Source: Agriotes lineatus (taxonomy: Eukaryota; Arthropoda; Insecta; Coleoptera; Elateridae). From it: a stretch of DNA of 64,000 nt. The stretch is taken from positions 1 to 64,000 of the forward strand of contig CALNHX010007549.1 in the NCBI GenBank assembly GCA_940337035.1. Reading direction: 5' to 3'. Made by a program: the position numbers and the translations under genes. The notes beneath the pieces were generated by a model. It ran no database searches. It had not been told where the DNA came from and worked only from the letters and a program-made list of their open reading frames with translations. This document shows, one piece after another, positions 46,531 through 55,839 of this stretch (the stretch's first letter is position 1; each line of letters starts with the position of its first letter).

Positions 46531-47186
46531 TGCTTCATTCTTGATACTATTTATTTTTTTTGTGCATCGTTGATAATTAGCCGATTCCTACAACAGCTCA
46601 TTTTTTAATTTTTCTAAGTGTAGATATGATTAATGTTATTGTGCTACTGTGTTGTTCCTGCGTCTTTATAGTAAGCTAATTGGTATCAGGGGTTCGATGG
46701 AAGATCAGAAACTGCTTTGTAGTAACTGAACTTGATCCCTGTGGTTTCCACTTATTATTACAATAAATTTTTATTTCTTTCAATAATTAAATTAATTATG
46801 TTAGTAGTGAAGTAATTTATTAAGTGGAAATAAATTATTATTATTATTATTATTATTAAATGTATTCTTCTTAAAGTAAATTTTATCAATTTCTTCATTT
46901 ACGTTTGTAAACCTTTCTGTGTATTTGTACCTGAAATCAGTACGTTGCTGGAATTCATGAATGCGATATTTGTAAATATGAAATTTATTATAATCAATCA
47001 CATTTCGCAGAACTTGTGAAATTCGTCATGAGCCGGTTAAGTTTATCAGGTAGATGAAAAGGAATGAGGGGGGTTATCAATATTCTATTACTGTCGGAGT
47101 CGGAATCGAATTCAAACTACTAAAATATCAGGAGTCGGAGTCGGAGTCGGATTTTTTGTTACAGACTCCACAACCCTGCTTTAATC

Positions 47187-47590
47187 ATCAGCATACATAT
47201 GTATATTGTAATAATTAATACATTTATGAAAAGTGAATGAACCTGGCGGTAAAAACCCCGTCAAATCTCACTATTTGTGTTCTGTCATTTGATCCCTTAC
47301 ACTTAATCAGCGGTTTTAAACGTCCATACAAGAGATGAAAACTATCAAAATGATCGTCAATGTCCATTCCAATTGCGACCAGAACAACTGGACAGCATAA
47401 CCAAAAAGAGATGATCATGTTAAAAACAAAATTGTTGCTTACTCTAAACTAGCTGCGTTACTTCATTATATGGGAAAACTGCAGAATCCGGGGTCAATTT
47501 CCCTCCTATTGTTAATATTGTCCAAATGACTACTTAATCGACTCCAACAAATATTTTAAGAATAAATATACAAACTATATAATGAATGAA
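47187..47590 (-). other. Intergenic with one unassigned small frame
   Basis: A 64-codon minus frame (47418-47224, starting MIISFWLCCPVVLVAIGMDI) has an ATG and a hydrophobic N-terminus but no recognised family or paralogue. It could be chance or a lost terminal exon. Nothing else was seen. Confidence 0.3.
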
Positions 47591-47594
47591 TACA

Positions 47595-47600
47595 TTTATT
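47595..47600 (-). terminator. Polyadenylation signal after ACBD6
   Basis: Minus-strand AATAAA about 50 bp past the ACBD6 stop. No minus-strand AATAAA occurs in the 15-bp and 56-bp gaps upstream, so this may serve METTL23, SLIRP and ACBD6 together. Confidence 0.6.
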
Positions 47601-47649
47601 ATTTATAAATGTTGATGTTAACAATGTGTTCATACAAAATCTACTGCAG

Positions 47650-48417
47650 CTAGGCAAAGCTCTGAAGTAACTCTCTAACGTTTTCGTCACTTGCTACGGC
47701 TGAGGGCTCCAAACCATCGGCATCCTTTAAGCTAACATCAGCCTTGTTCTTAAGCAGCACCGTAATGCAATCTACATGGCCACAGCTGGCTGCATAATGC
47801 AACGGTGTTTGCATATCTGAATCGACAAAATTGACATCGCCGCCAAACGAAAGTATCGCTTTCAAAACTTCAGGCGACCCACGATCAGCGGCCCAATGAA
47901 TCAGCCCCATCCCGTCATCGTCCAGTTTGTTGATTGCACTTGCTACGTTTGCGGCACTATAGGACCTCAATATGTCCGTGACTTTAGTGCAGTTACCTTC
48001 CTTGACATAATCTACTAAAGACTTTTCTGATTCATTCAGTATGTCCTCTTCTGGTTGCATTGTGGAGATAGAAACCCACCCTTCTTTTGGAGCCGATAAA
48101 AATTCGGGGTCTAAGCTTTCGACTAGTTGGGTGTATAAGGTTTTGGCTTCCACCTGGGACATGTTTCCCAGCTTATTCCAAGCCTCCCACTTGGCTCTGC
48201 CTTTGGTGTTGTACCAGCTGGGCTTTGAACTGTTGCACGGGCCCTCCAAGCCCTGCTTGTAGTATCCGTAAAGAACCAATAGGGTCTTATCGTCGAGTTT
48301 GGACACCAACTTCTTGAGATGATCTGCAGCTTGGGTAAATTTTTCAGTAACTTCGTCAAGGTCGATCCCTAGTTCTTCTAGATCGGCATAGTTTGGAACG
48401 TCTGCAGCATGTGCCAT
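47650..48417 (-). CDS. Acbd6: Acyl-CoA-binding domain-containing protein 6 (ACBD6)
   Basis: Single-exon frame of 255 residues. The acyl-CoA-binding domain occupies about residues 21-110 with LYGYYKQ (50-55), KPSWYNTKGRAKWEAWNKLG (65-84) and TLYTQLVESL, which hold the ligand-binding Tyr/Lys positions. Two clear ankyrin repeats follow (168-199 GLIHWAADRG; 202-232 TPLHYAASCGH) plus a partial third to the end. This order and length are those of ACBD6, which binds long-chain acyl-CoA and supports N-myristoylation and lipid metabolism. ATG 48417 is in good context and starts just before the domain. The upstream SLIRP stop is only 56 bp away. A polyadenylation signal (TTTATT on plus) lies at 47595-47600. 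The coding sequence is GC-richer than its surroundings, as for its two neighbours. Confidence 0.93.
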   Translation of the reverse strand: MAHAADVPNYADLEELGIDLDEVTEKFTQAADHLKKLVSKLDDKTLLVLYGYYKQGLEGPCNSSKPSWYNTKGRAKWEAWNKLGNMSQVEAKTLYTQLVESLDPEFLSAPKEGWVSISTMQPEEDILNESEKSLVDYVKEGNCTKVTDILRSYSAANVASAINKLDDDGMGLIHWAADRGSPEVLKAILSFGGDVNFVDSDMQTPLHYAASCGHVDCITVLLKNKADVSLKDADGLEPSAVASDENVRELLQSFA

Positions 48418-48473
48418 AACGTTAAAATAAAACTACTATATTACTTACTACTGGTGAATATATATTATGACGC

Positions 48474-48752
48474 TCAATTATTACTATCTCCACCTGCTGC
48501 AGACGGTTCCACTTTCAAACTGTGCCCTTCCAGCTTATGAGTTGGTATGTTTAAAGCGCTGCTAAAACCGTCACGGTTGCTATATAACACAAATCCGTAA
48601 TTGCGAGACAGCCCTGTGTTTCTATCAAAAACCACAGTAGCACTGCTAACGTGCCCGTACTTGCTGAAATATTGTTTCAGTTCGTTGTGACTTACAGTCC
48701 AAGGTAAGTTGCCTACATACAGTCTAAATAAATTTCGAATACCAGAGGCCAT
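48474..48752 (-). CDS. Slirp: SLIRP-like RNA-binding protein
   Basis: 92 residues, nearly all one RRM. RNP2 is LYVGNL (11-16), the following LPWTVSHNELKQYFSKYGHV is typical of SLIRP, and RNP1 is NYGFVLY (51-57) with Asn where Gly is common. SLIRP is a small mitochondrial RRM protein that partners LRPPRC and stabilises mitochondrial mRNAs; size and RRM edges match that family. ATG at 48750-48752 lies 15 bp after the METTL23 stop (48768), and its own stop (48474-48476) is 56 bp before ACBD6. No promoter motif is visible in the 15-bp gap, which suggests translation from a shared transcript or a promoter within METTL23. Confidence 0.88.
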   Translation of the reverse strand: MASGIRNLFRLYVGNLPWTVSHNELKQYFSKYGHVSSATVVFDRNTGLSRNYGFVLYSNRDGFSSALNIPTHKLEGHSLKVEPSAAGGDSNN

Positions 48753-48767
48753 AATTAGGATATGCTT

Positions 48768-49352
48768 CTACCTGGATATTTCGAGCAAATGAATGCTGTG
48801 GTCTCCAATCAAATCGTGGATATCAATGCCAGCACTTTGCCCCAGATTGTTAATATTGTGCACCTGGCACTTCAAGTTCCACTTGGACAGCAAGTGCTCG
48901 ATAGACCAGTCGGAGCTGCGCTCCTGGTACGTGCAGAGAAACTTAGCGGCGGGATTGGCTTCCAGCAGGTAGGAAACGGTGACTAGAATGTCCTCAAACA
49001 CGGCTGGTTCGTAGAAGCAGTCCGAGCCCAAGATCAAATCAACCGGCCCAATGGAAGATAGGTTGTTCAGGAAAAGGCCCCACGTTAGTCCAATGATGCG
49101 GACGTCTTGGTTCACCACCAAATTGTTCAGCTGGCAGCAACGCTGGGTGTGCGCGAGTGACTTTGGCAGTGTTGCGGAGTCGCTAAGGGTCACTTTGGCC
49201 CCACACTTGGCCGCTACTATGCCGGGCAAGGCAGTCCCAGACCCGATTTCCAAGATTTGTAATCCTACCAACTCCTTGCGATGCTCCCACAGGAACCAAG
49301 CCAAGACTGGAGCTGAGGGCCACGTGTAAAACGAGTAGCTTGCTTGTAAGAG
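48768..49352 (-). CDS. Mettl23: METTL23 methyltransferase, exon 2 (catalytic part)
   Basis: Begins after acceptor TTTCATTTCAG with LLQASYSFYTWPSAPVLAWF, then SAM-binding motif I LEIGSGTALPGIVAAKCGA, motif II-like VTLSDSA, DLILGSDCFYEPAVFEDI (post-I acidic block) and the C-terminal YQERSSDWSIEHLLSKW, all characteristic of METTL23, a family-16-type arginine methyltransferase acting on histone H3R17. It carries 194 codons plus TAG. No ATG exists upstream in this exon before the acceptor; the start is supplied by exon 1 at 60511-60407, which ends in phase 0 with VIIPE, exactly where the family has IPE before LL. Joined length is 229 residues, normal for the family. Confidence 0.92.
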   Translation of the reverse strand, partial: LLQASYSFYTWPSAPVLAWFLWEHRKELVGLQILEIGSGTALPGIVAAKCGAKVTLSDSATLPKSLAHTQRCCQLNNLVVNQDVRIIGLTWGLFLNNLSSIGPVDLILGSDCFYEPAVFEDILVTVSYLLEANPAAKFLCTYQERSSDWSIEHLLSKWNLKCQVHNINNLGQSAGIDIHDLIGDHSIHLLEISR

Positions 49353-49794
49353 CTGAAATGAAAATTTTATTTTACTTATTTACAAGACATCCTAATTGCT
49401 GCACAACAAAAATTTTACTACTAGCATCATTATAGGGTTAAATTCTTTACCTATTGATTAGCACAAATGAAAAACATGTACCAATAAAATTTTTAAGCAG
49501 CTTTAATCTAAGACAACCCTGTATAATCAACAGTATATTACTGGACCAGTGGACAAACTAAGATTTTCACTCACACGTTTGGCGATTTTATACACGAGAC
49601 GAAGCCGAATGTAAAAAAACAAATAAGTGAGTAATTTAGTTTCTCACGAGTGCTGTATAACGTTTTGTTCAACTCTGTAACTGAATTTCTAAATAAATAT
49701 TAAAACATTATAATTTGCGTGATTTATTCAAAAAACAAATTTTGATTCGAAATAAAATTTGTTCTTGTTATAGGTTTGGCAGTACTGAAGTGTA

Positions 49795-49885
49795 TGTCAA
49801 ATTCGTGGTTCATAGCTTAGGTTTTGTTTATTATTTGACACAGACTGACATAAATCTTAACCTGCAAATCTCGAATTTGACATAT
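49795..49885. mobile_element. Palindromic repeat (core shared with 53.2-kb MITE)
   Basis: ATGTCAAATTCGTGG...CTCGAATTTGACAT is an imperfect inverted repeat around TTATTTGACACAGACTGACA. The same core (TGTCAAATTCGA..., TTTTGACACAGATTGATGC, ...CAAATTTGACAT) is inside 53190-53416. Confidence 0.65.
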
Positions 49886-50099
49886 TTTGGGAGTGGGGAA
49901 AATGAGTGAGCAAAAAGTGTTTTCTTCACTGCTTTCGCCTATGTTATTATAGCACACAACGTAAGTGAGCAAACAAACGCATTCTCATTCTGTATCCAAG
50001 TAAGAAACAACAAGTTTCAACAGTAAGATTGAACAAAAATATTTTACTAATTTGGGTCACCTTTGTATGTAACTTTTATATAAACAAGATTTATGTTTG

Positions 50100-50158
50100 T
50101 TTGTTTGTTATGGAAAAGGTCCAGGCATGCGAAGTACCAAGTACCTTATACACTGATT
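50100..50158 (-). mobile_element. SINE part 1, separated by hAT insertion
   Basis: This stretch (GGCATGCGAAGTACCAAGTA) continues at 52382 across the hAT element; the uninterrupted relative at 54285-54450 has both parts joined (GGCATGTAGAGTACCAGGTA then TAGAATTTTGCCGAGACTAA). Confidence 0.65.
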
Positions 50159-52381
50159 TAGGGTTGCCAACACTGTCATTTTGACCCGAAGATTTCGGGC
50201 TTAGGCAATCATTCTTTGGGCTTCGGGTTTTCAATAAAATTCTTCGGATTAACTAAAGGTTCGTACATACATGGATTGCGAAAAATTTTACTCTCATTTA
50301 AAAGCTCCAGAGCAGAAGCCATTGATAAGAAAGTGGCAAAGAGGAAACAATATAATTTTAGAAAATATCTTCATTTGTTTTCTGAAAAATTTAGTTTTGT
50401 AGTAGTTGACTTAACTTCTAAGATGAATTTTGAACATTTTTTTTATGGAATGTAAAAAATGGTTTGGTTCTTTAATTTCCATGATTTACAAAGAATTATG
50501 CTATATGTAATGGGCCAGCTGGATCCCTTACCGATAACGTTTATTTTCATGCTTAAATGTAAAAGCCAAGTTGTATTTCGTATGTACAGTTGTGTTCATT
50601 GAAGTGTTGTACAGCATCTCTGCTTTGTGAGTATAAATTAATTACACAAAGTTAAAAAGGGTGTTGTATACACATATACTTTGAAAATGTACATCTTGGT
50701 CTACCTACTTAATGATAAAGTGTGAGCCTGTGTTGAGTGATAACACAACCATCAATAAACTTACAACTATCGGTGTAGAACAGATTTTTGAACACGACTG
50801 TACTTTATGTAAGCAAATTGTGAATTTTGGTTTTCGCGAGTGCAGCAAGAAACGCGCTGTACGTGGGATGCTGGGATTTTCAACTCATGCAAATGTAACA
50901 AATAATGGCAGCAGTCGCACGCAACCTCTTGAGATAAAAGTATAGTACGTAAATTCGCCTAAGGAAATATAAGATAATTTGAAGCGGCTCTAAAAGAACC
51001 TGGCAGCCAACTTTTGCTGCAAACACTGTTAAAGTGCAGCGAGCCAGCGTTTATAAATACCGCCAACGCATTTTCCGAGTGTACATGTAAGTACACCCAC
51101 TGTGCTATATTTAAAGGCTTATTTGAAGCGTCAATTTTAAGAAGCGCCAATTCAACTGTCGTTACGAGGCCTGCACGCGATCAGTGGTTCCTAACATAAT
51201 GTCACTGTTCCATTACGTTACAGTGAATTTGGAAAACATCGTTATTTATATAACATTGCAAAATGGTTTGGTAACTTGCCCGTACACTTCAAAGTGCAAA
51301 CACTCTCTTTATCTGCCTTTAGGTGCCAGCTCAGCAAAACATTGCATTCAAGACAAATTTAAAATGTTCTCTTATTTTTTGAATGTGTAGCGATTTTCGG
51401 GCAATAGTGAAGGCAAAGCATGACTATATTTTTATTATTTTTTGTTTTTCTTTTGTTTTTGCAACGTAGGGTTAGGTGGAAGAGCAGCACACTGCTTTTG
51501 CTTCGAGCTGAATCTCGCCCTCCACAAATTTCTTTTTTATTAGCAATTGCATACAGGTATTTTTTTCTTTTTTCTTTTTAACTTATGTAAATTGTAAATC
51601 ATTATTATATGTGCAAATAAAGACCATATTATTATGTCCGCTAAGAGCAGATAATGTAATCGAGGCGTGCCGTTTCCAAGGGCATGCAGCAGTCAGTCCC
51701 AGGTAAAATGTTTGCAAAGCGTGATAAGGTTGCGTTTAACTGCAAGCATTTGCAAAAGCGCAGGACTTAAATAAGTACCAGCTTCAGGTAATTTTGACAT
51801 TTGCGATCTTTTAAAAGATAATTATTTCAACGCATTTTTTGGTGATGTTTTACGTTATTCATGTATGTTTGCAACACACCTTCGAGTAACCTCAATCTAT
51901 ATTGCACGTAGGTGAAAACTTACTTCTGTTTTCTTCTATTTCTTTTGTATTTTTATACGCGTTTTTTGTTTTTATATGTGTTTTGAAATCAATAGATGAT
52001 GTAAAGAATTCGTCTTTTTTTGTGGATTGTTTGAAGTCCGACCAACACTAGAAGGAAGAACCAGATTTCAATTTTGGCAGATAGTGATCTTGCATAAGCG
52101 ACTAACTGAGATATTAAGAGAGTTTCGTAATCACTGAGCTAGCTAAGCTTCAAATAATAAAGCGTACGAGACGTCTTGTTCAAATTTAATGTATCCACGG
52201 ACGGGTAAAAAATACTGCATTTCATATGCTACTTAAAAACTATAAAACAATTTTAAGAATTATATCTTTATAATGTAAAAAACTAGTTCATCTTGAACTT
52301 TTTTATAAATTTTATTCCCCTTTTTTCTCCCCCAAAAATTATTTTCTTCGGGTCAGCATCGACCCATAGTTGGTAACCCTA
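50159..52381. mobile_element. hAT-like element, 2.2 kb, no recognised transposase
   Basis: Termini TAGGGTTGCCAAC and, inverted, TAGGGTTACCAAC are flanked by 8-bp sequences CACTGATT (50151-50158) and CACCGATT (52382-52389), a target duplication with one later change. Subterminal TGACCCGAAG occurs inverted at both ends. The interior holds short frames (50216-50455, 50712-50945, 51014-51199, 51184-51390; the second with Cys pairs HDCTLCKQI) that I cannot match to a hAT transposase. It is either a degraded or a non-autonomous element with unknown filler. Confidence 0.8.
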
Positions 52382-52625
52382 CACCGATTGCTGTGGTCAT
52401 ATAGTGAAAGTCCTACTTCGAATTTTGCCGAGACTAAGAAGTTCCAACCTTAGCAAAGGGATTTTTTACATGCTACACATGATAGTAACATGAGACCCAC
52501 GGCTTTACATCTGCTTATATCAGAATTAATTTTTTTCTAAACCCCACCCGAATTGGAGACCGAACTCGTGACCGTTTGATCCGTAGTCAGGATGCTTAAT
52601 CACTGAGTTGCCAAGCCCGGCTGAA
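52382..52625 (-). mobile_element. tRNA-derived SINE, part 2 with Pol III head
   Basis: On the minus strand the head reads GGGCTTGGCAACTCAGTGAT-TAAGC (A box) and, about 45 bp later, CGAGTTCGGTCTCC (B box), followed by a body with GCTAAGGTTGGAACT and TCGGCAAAATTC. The body also occurs at 54285-54450. The SINE is split by the hAT element at 50159-52381. Confidence 0.7.
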
Positions 52626-53189
52626 TTTTATGTAACTTTCATACCAACAATACAAAATAATTTGAAATACATAAATAAATACCTTATGTACTCTATATCA
52701 CAGGTAATTTTTCTGTACAGCAGACCATGAGTGTCTCGGTCATGCAATATTTTTCACTAAATTGCCAATTATCAATTTTTTAAAACTACTTCATTCTATG
52801 TGCATGTAATAAACACTGCATTACTAAATTTTTAATATAGGACTTGTACAATCAGATTGTTATTAAACTACAAACACCGAACTAATTCGTATGTTATGGG
52901 AAGTGATGACAATGGAATCTTTTTTATTATCGTGGCAGCAAATAATCCTTCTAATCTTATCAAAAAAATTACAAATGTGTAGATTAGTCTACCCCACACC
53001 CAACAACACACTCTAATTATTGTTTCAAACATGCTTTGACCATGAAAAAGTATTACTGAAGATGTCATATTACACTGAAGTTGCAATTCCAACACATATA
53101 CTACTCATCGTGCCTGGTAATCCAGATTGAAACAATTAAATTTAAAGCAGTTTTGATGTTCAACATTGTCTTTGTTGTGAGAATGCTAA
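52626..53189 (-). other. Intronic, unassigned frame
   Basis: A 56-codon frame from an ATG at about 53065 (MTSSVILFHGQSMFETIIRV) to 52868 is not recognised. I considered it as a METTL23 first exon and rejected it (see rejected list). Confidence 0.3.
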
Positions 53190-53416
53190 CCAAAAAAAAC
53201 TCATCCTCCACCCGTGAAACGTTGGAATAACATGTTGGTAGCACTGTAAGTCTATGTCAAATTCGATGTTAGTAGGTTAGGTTTGGCGTCAGTTTTGACA
53301 CAGATTGATGCAAAACCTAACCTGCTAACCTCAAATTTGACATAGACTTAGAGTGCTACCAACATGTTATTCAAACGTTTGAATTTCACAGCCCACTGAG
53401 GATGAGTTTTTTTTGG
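53190..53416. mobile_element. Palindromic MITE, ~227 bp
   Basis: Arms pair from CCAAAAAAAACTCATCCTC outward-in to GTTGGTAGCACT-TAAGTCTATG and TCAAATT, with a central TTTTGACACAGATTGAT loop. Both arms are nearly complete and the element is non-coding. The inner core is shared with 49795-49885. Confidence 0.8.
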
Positions 53417-53499
53417 ATCTCTCGATAGTACCGTACAGTATATTTAACTTTTTTTCTATAGCATATGTTAAAGTGTGCTTTTATCAACTCAAAACAAAA

Positions 53500-53575
53500 G
53501 GTCAAGTTTTACTTTAACAGCAAGGGTAGATAAAGTAGCACTTTAACATCAAGGATAGATAAAGTAATTTAATTT
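53500..53575. repeat. Two tandem ~35-bp units
   Basis: CTTTAACAGCAAGGGTAGAT-AAAGTA is followed by CTTTAACATCAAGGATAGAT-AAAGTA. They lie between two palindromic elements. Confidence 0.6.
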
Positions 53576-53715
53576 TCTAACTTTTGTTTAAATTAAATAT
53601 GACAGTTTCGTATTATCGTAGCAACCCAATCTAGCTACTGACATTTTGAAATGTGATTGACTGTCATTATTTTCTTTTGAAATTGTTAAAGTTCTTGCTA
53701 TAGAAAAAAATATTA

Positions 53716-53829
53716 TATTATACACGACAATAAAGTTATTTCTATCCACTCTTGAATCATTAACGTCTCGACTTCGTCTCGACGTTAAACGATTCACTCG
53801 TGGATAAAATTTAACTTTATCGTCTTGTA
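53716..53829. mobile_element. Foldback hairpin with CpG-rich centre
   Basis: ATTATACACGACAATAAAGT...AACGTCTCGAC on the left pairs with GTCTCGACGTTAAACGATTC...ACTTTATCGTCTTGTATAAT on the right, ~55-bp arms around TTC. AT-rich stem ends and a GTCTCGAC centre resemble the foldback at 62777-62900 in plan, though not in sequence. Confidence 0.7.
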
Positions 53830-54284
53830 TAATAAATTACTATTTATAAGTATGAACTAAGCATTTGGTGAAACCCCATACAAATAATTATGGTTGACAC
53901 TGCACAGAAGATAGGTTGCAAAGGAACTAATAATTACAGTTAGTTTTACATTTGCGGAGATAAAATGAAATATCTAAGAAATGTATGGCTACAGTTCTTG
54001 TAACAAAATTTCAATGTGACGTGATCTATGACGTCAAATTCTATCACTATAATAACCCGAAAAAAATGGGAAAATAGTAATTTTATTGTTAAAAATAGGT
54101 ATTTTTGGTTGCCTTTCTGGTCTGGGTTGCCAAAGCTAGACCACAGTAACGTTTGATATTAATATTAACGTTTATTCAATTATTTTAAGTGTCAGATACA
54201 TTAGTTAGAGCTGGTCAACCTCCACCAAACAAGCAACAACATCCTAAACCTGTTAGTAGTTAGTATTTGTTGTGGGGAGACTAA

Positions 54285-54451
54285 TGTCAAGCAAGTAGGC
54301 CTTCATATGCACTTTTTGCCAATCCCGTGGACAAATTCTAGGCATGTAGAGTACCAGGTACCTTCATCCTACTTAGAATTTTGCCGAGACTAAAGAGTTC
54401 CAACCTTAGCAAGGGATCTTTTACATGCTACACATCGTAGTAACATGGGAC
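54285..54451 (-). mobile_element. SINE body fragment
   Basis: Matches the two separated halves at 50100-50158 and 52382-52500 without the hAT between, giving the pre-insertion state. The tRNA-like head is absent because a hAT end follows at 54452. Confidence 0.65.
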
Positions 54452-54575
54452 TAGGGTTGCCAGGTGGCCAGGATTTCCGGGATTGTCCCAGAATTTCCGG
54501 GATTGTCCCAGAATTCATTGCTCTGTCCCGTGTCCCGTAATTTTTACCTAATGTCCCAGAATGCAAAATTCCATC
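54452..54575. mobile_element. hAT left terminus (truncated element)
   Basis: TAGGGTTGCCAGGTGGCCAG opens it, like the 13-bp end at 50159. A tandem 21-bp duplication with TTTCCGGGATTGTCCCAGAA follows, then CCCGTGTCCCGTAA. No right end was found; a LINE begins at about 54575. Confidence 0.55.
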
Positions 54576-55838
54576 AAAAAGCTACCTGTTTAATGTCATA
54601 TACTTAAACTTCAAAAAAGTCTTTGATAAAGTCCCTTTCAACAGATTGCTACTCAAACTAGAACATTATGGAGTAAGAGGCAACTTGCTTAAATGGATAA
54701 AACATTTCTTAAAAGGACGTCATTATAGAGTACGAGCAAACCGAGTTCTATCTGAGAACTATCAAGTAAGCAGTGGAGTGACACAAGGTTCAGTACTAGG
54801 ACCACTGCTCTTCCTAATATACATCAGTGACCTTGAAAGGGACATAAAAACAAATATAGTGTTCTTCGCAGATGACACCAAAATCTTCGGGGACCCCATT
54901 CTGCAAGCACAAGAAATAATGCAGGATCTCATCACCATAGAGAAGTGGACGACAGTTTGGAAAATGACCTTAAACGAAACCAAGTGCAGTGTTCTGGGTA
55001 TCGGCCCCAGAAATCTTCGAAACCAGTACTATTTGAACAAGCAACTGCTGCAAGCTGTTAACAGTCAAAAGGATCTGGGGGTCACTATAACTTCCAACCT
55101 GAAGTGGGAACCACACATAAGCTCGGTAGTAAAGAAAGCCAACTCATTTACGTACCTTATTAAAAAAGCATTCAAAGACCATTCATGTGAAATGTTTCGA
55201 ATACTATACAAATCGTTTATAATACCTAAATTGGAATATGCAAACTGCGTGTGGAATCCATATTTTGTTAAGGACATAGAGCAAATCGAGCGAGTGCAGA
55301 GAAGAATTACTAAGTTACCTCCAAACTTGAAAGAAGAATTCTATGAATCTAGACGAAAACACTTCAAGCTTACATTACGCGAACGAAGACTCAGAGGTGA
55401 TCTCATCGAAACCTTCAAAATAGTAGGAAATTTTTACTCTGTACCCACACACATCTTCCACTTCAACATCAATCACCTACGAGGCCACTCAAAAAAATTT
55501 GAAAAAGAAAGAAACAACAACGTTCGGCGAAATTTATTACAAACCGGGTTGTGTATACGTGGAACTCATTAAACACAGATACAGTGAACGCTCACATTGT
55601 GAACTCCTTCAAAAATAGAGTGGATGCAGAAAATGAGAACTTTATGACTGCATTAATCCATTATACCCTGTAACATGTGCAGTTGTAATGACCGTAATTC
55701 TAATTATAGTTAAAATGACAGTGAATACTAGTTTTAACTTTAGTTTTTATTTTTAAGCGAACACAAACCAAAAACATATAATAGACCCATCGGCTATGCC
55801 GCTTTCTATTAGATAAATAAATAAAAAAAAAAAAAAAA
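54575..55838 (+). pseudogene. 5'-truncated CR1/L2-type LINE (RT palm to 3' end)
   Basis: The frame enters RT motif A as VIYLNFKKVFDKVPFNRLL, where Asp of YLDFxKAFD is Asn. It continues GVTQGSVLGPLLFLIYISDL, motif C VFFADDTKIFG, NSQKDLGVTITSNLKWEPHI and YANCVWNPYF to 55545, where a one-base shift leads to VVYTWNSLNTDTVNAHIVNS and stop. The tail GATAAATAAAT-poly(A) is at 55815-55838. The open frame of 308 codons suggests it is younger than the other LINEs, but the changed Asp and truncation leave it inactive. Confidence 0.85.
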
Positions 55839-55839
55839 A

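Larger units (their letters stand above)
42310..46858 (+). mobile_element. CR1-group LINE copy B
   Basis: Same family as copy A at 22.9-28.5 kb, by ORF1 and ORF2 similarity. The 5' end is near 42310 and the 3' end is an (ATT)n tail at 46832-46858. An additional ~300-bp insert of unknown type lies between ORF1 and ORF2 (about 43190-43440, GC-rich centre GCGCGCTACGCGC), because the ORF1-ORF2 gap is about 430 bp here and about 130 bp in copy A. Confidence 0.75.
41396..47178. mobile_element. Non-autonomous hAT element with GTCGGA-repeat ends, carrying a LINE
   Basis: An 8-bp duplication CTTTAATC is perfect at 41388-41395 and 47179-47186. Termini are CAGGGCTGTAGAGTCGGAGT and, inverted, CAGGGTTGTGGAGTCTG, each followed by tandem GGAGTC/GTCGGA hexamers (41407-41490; 47090-47155). 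8-bp duplications and CAGGG ends are hAT features. Without the inserted LINE (about 42.3-46.86 kb) it is about 1.2 kb with no transposase. Confidence 0.9.

Noticed and set aside
46801..47001. Asn-rich short protein (minus)
   Set aside because: The Asn run is the (ATT)n tail of LINE copy B read backwards.
48041..48359. Frames on both strands overlapping ACBD6
   Set aside because: Shadows of the ACBD6 coding sequence with no recognisable protein.
52868..53095. Minus-strand frame as the METTL23 first exon
   Set aside because: It has an ATG and lies upstream of exon 2, but lacks the IPE motif and a good donor in phase. The exon at 60511-60407 fits phase and family sequence much better.
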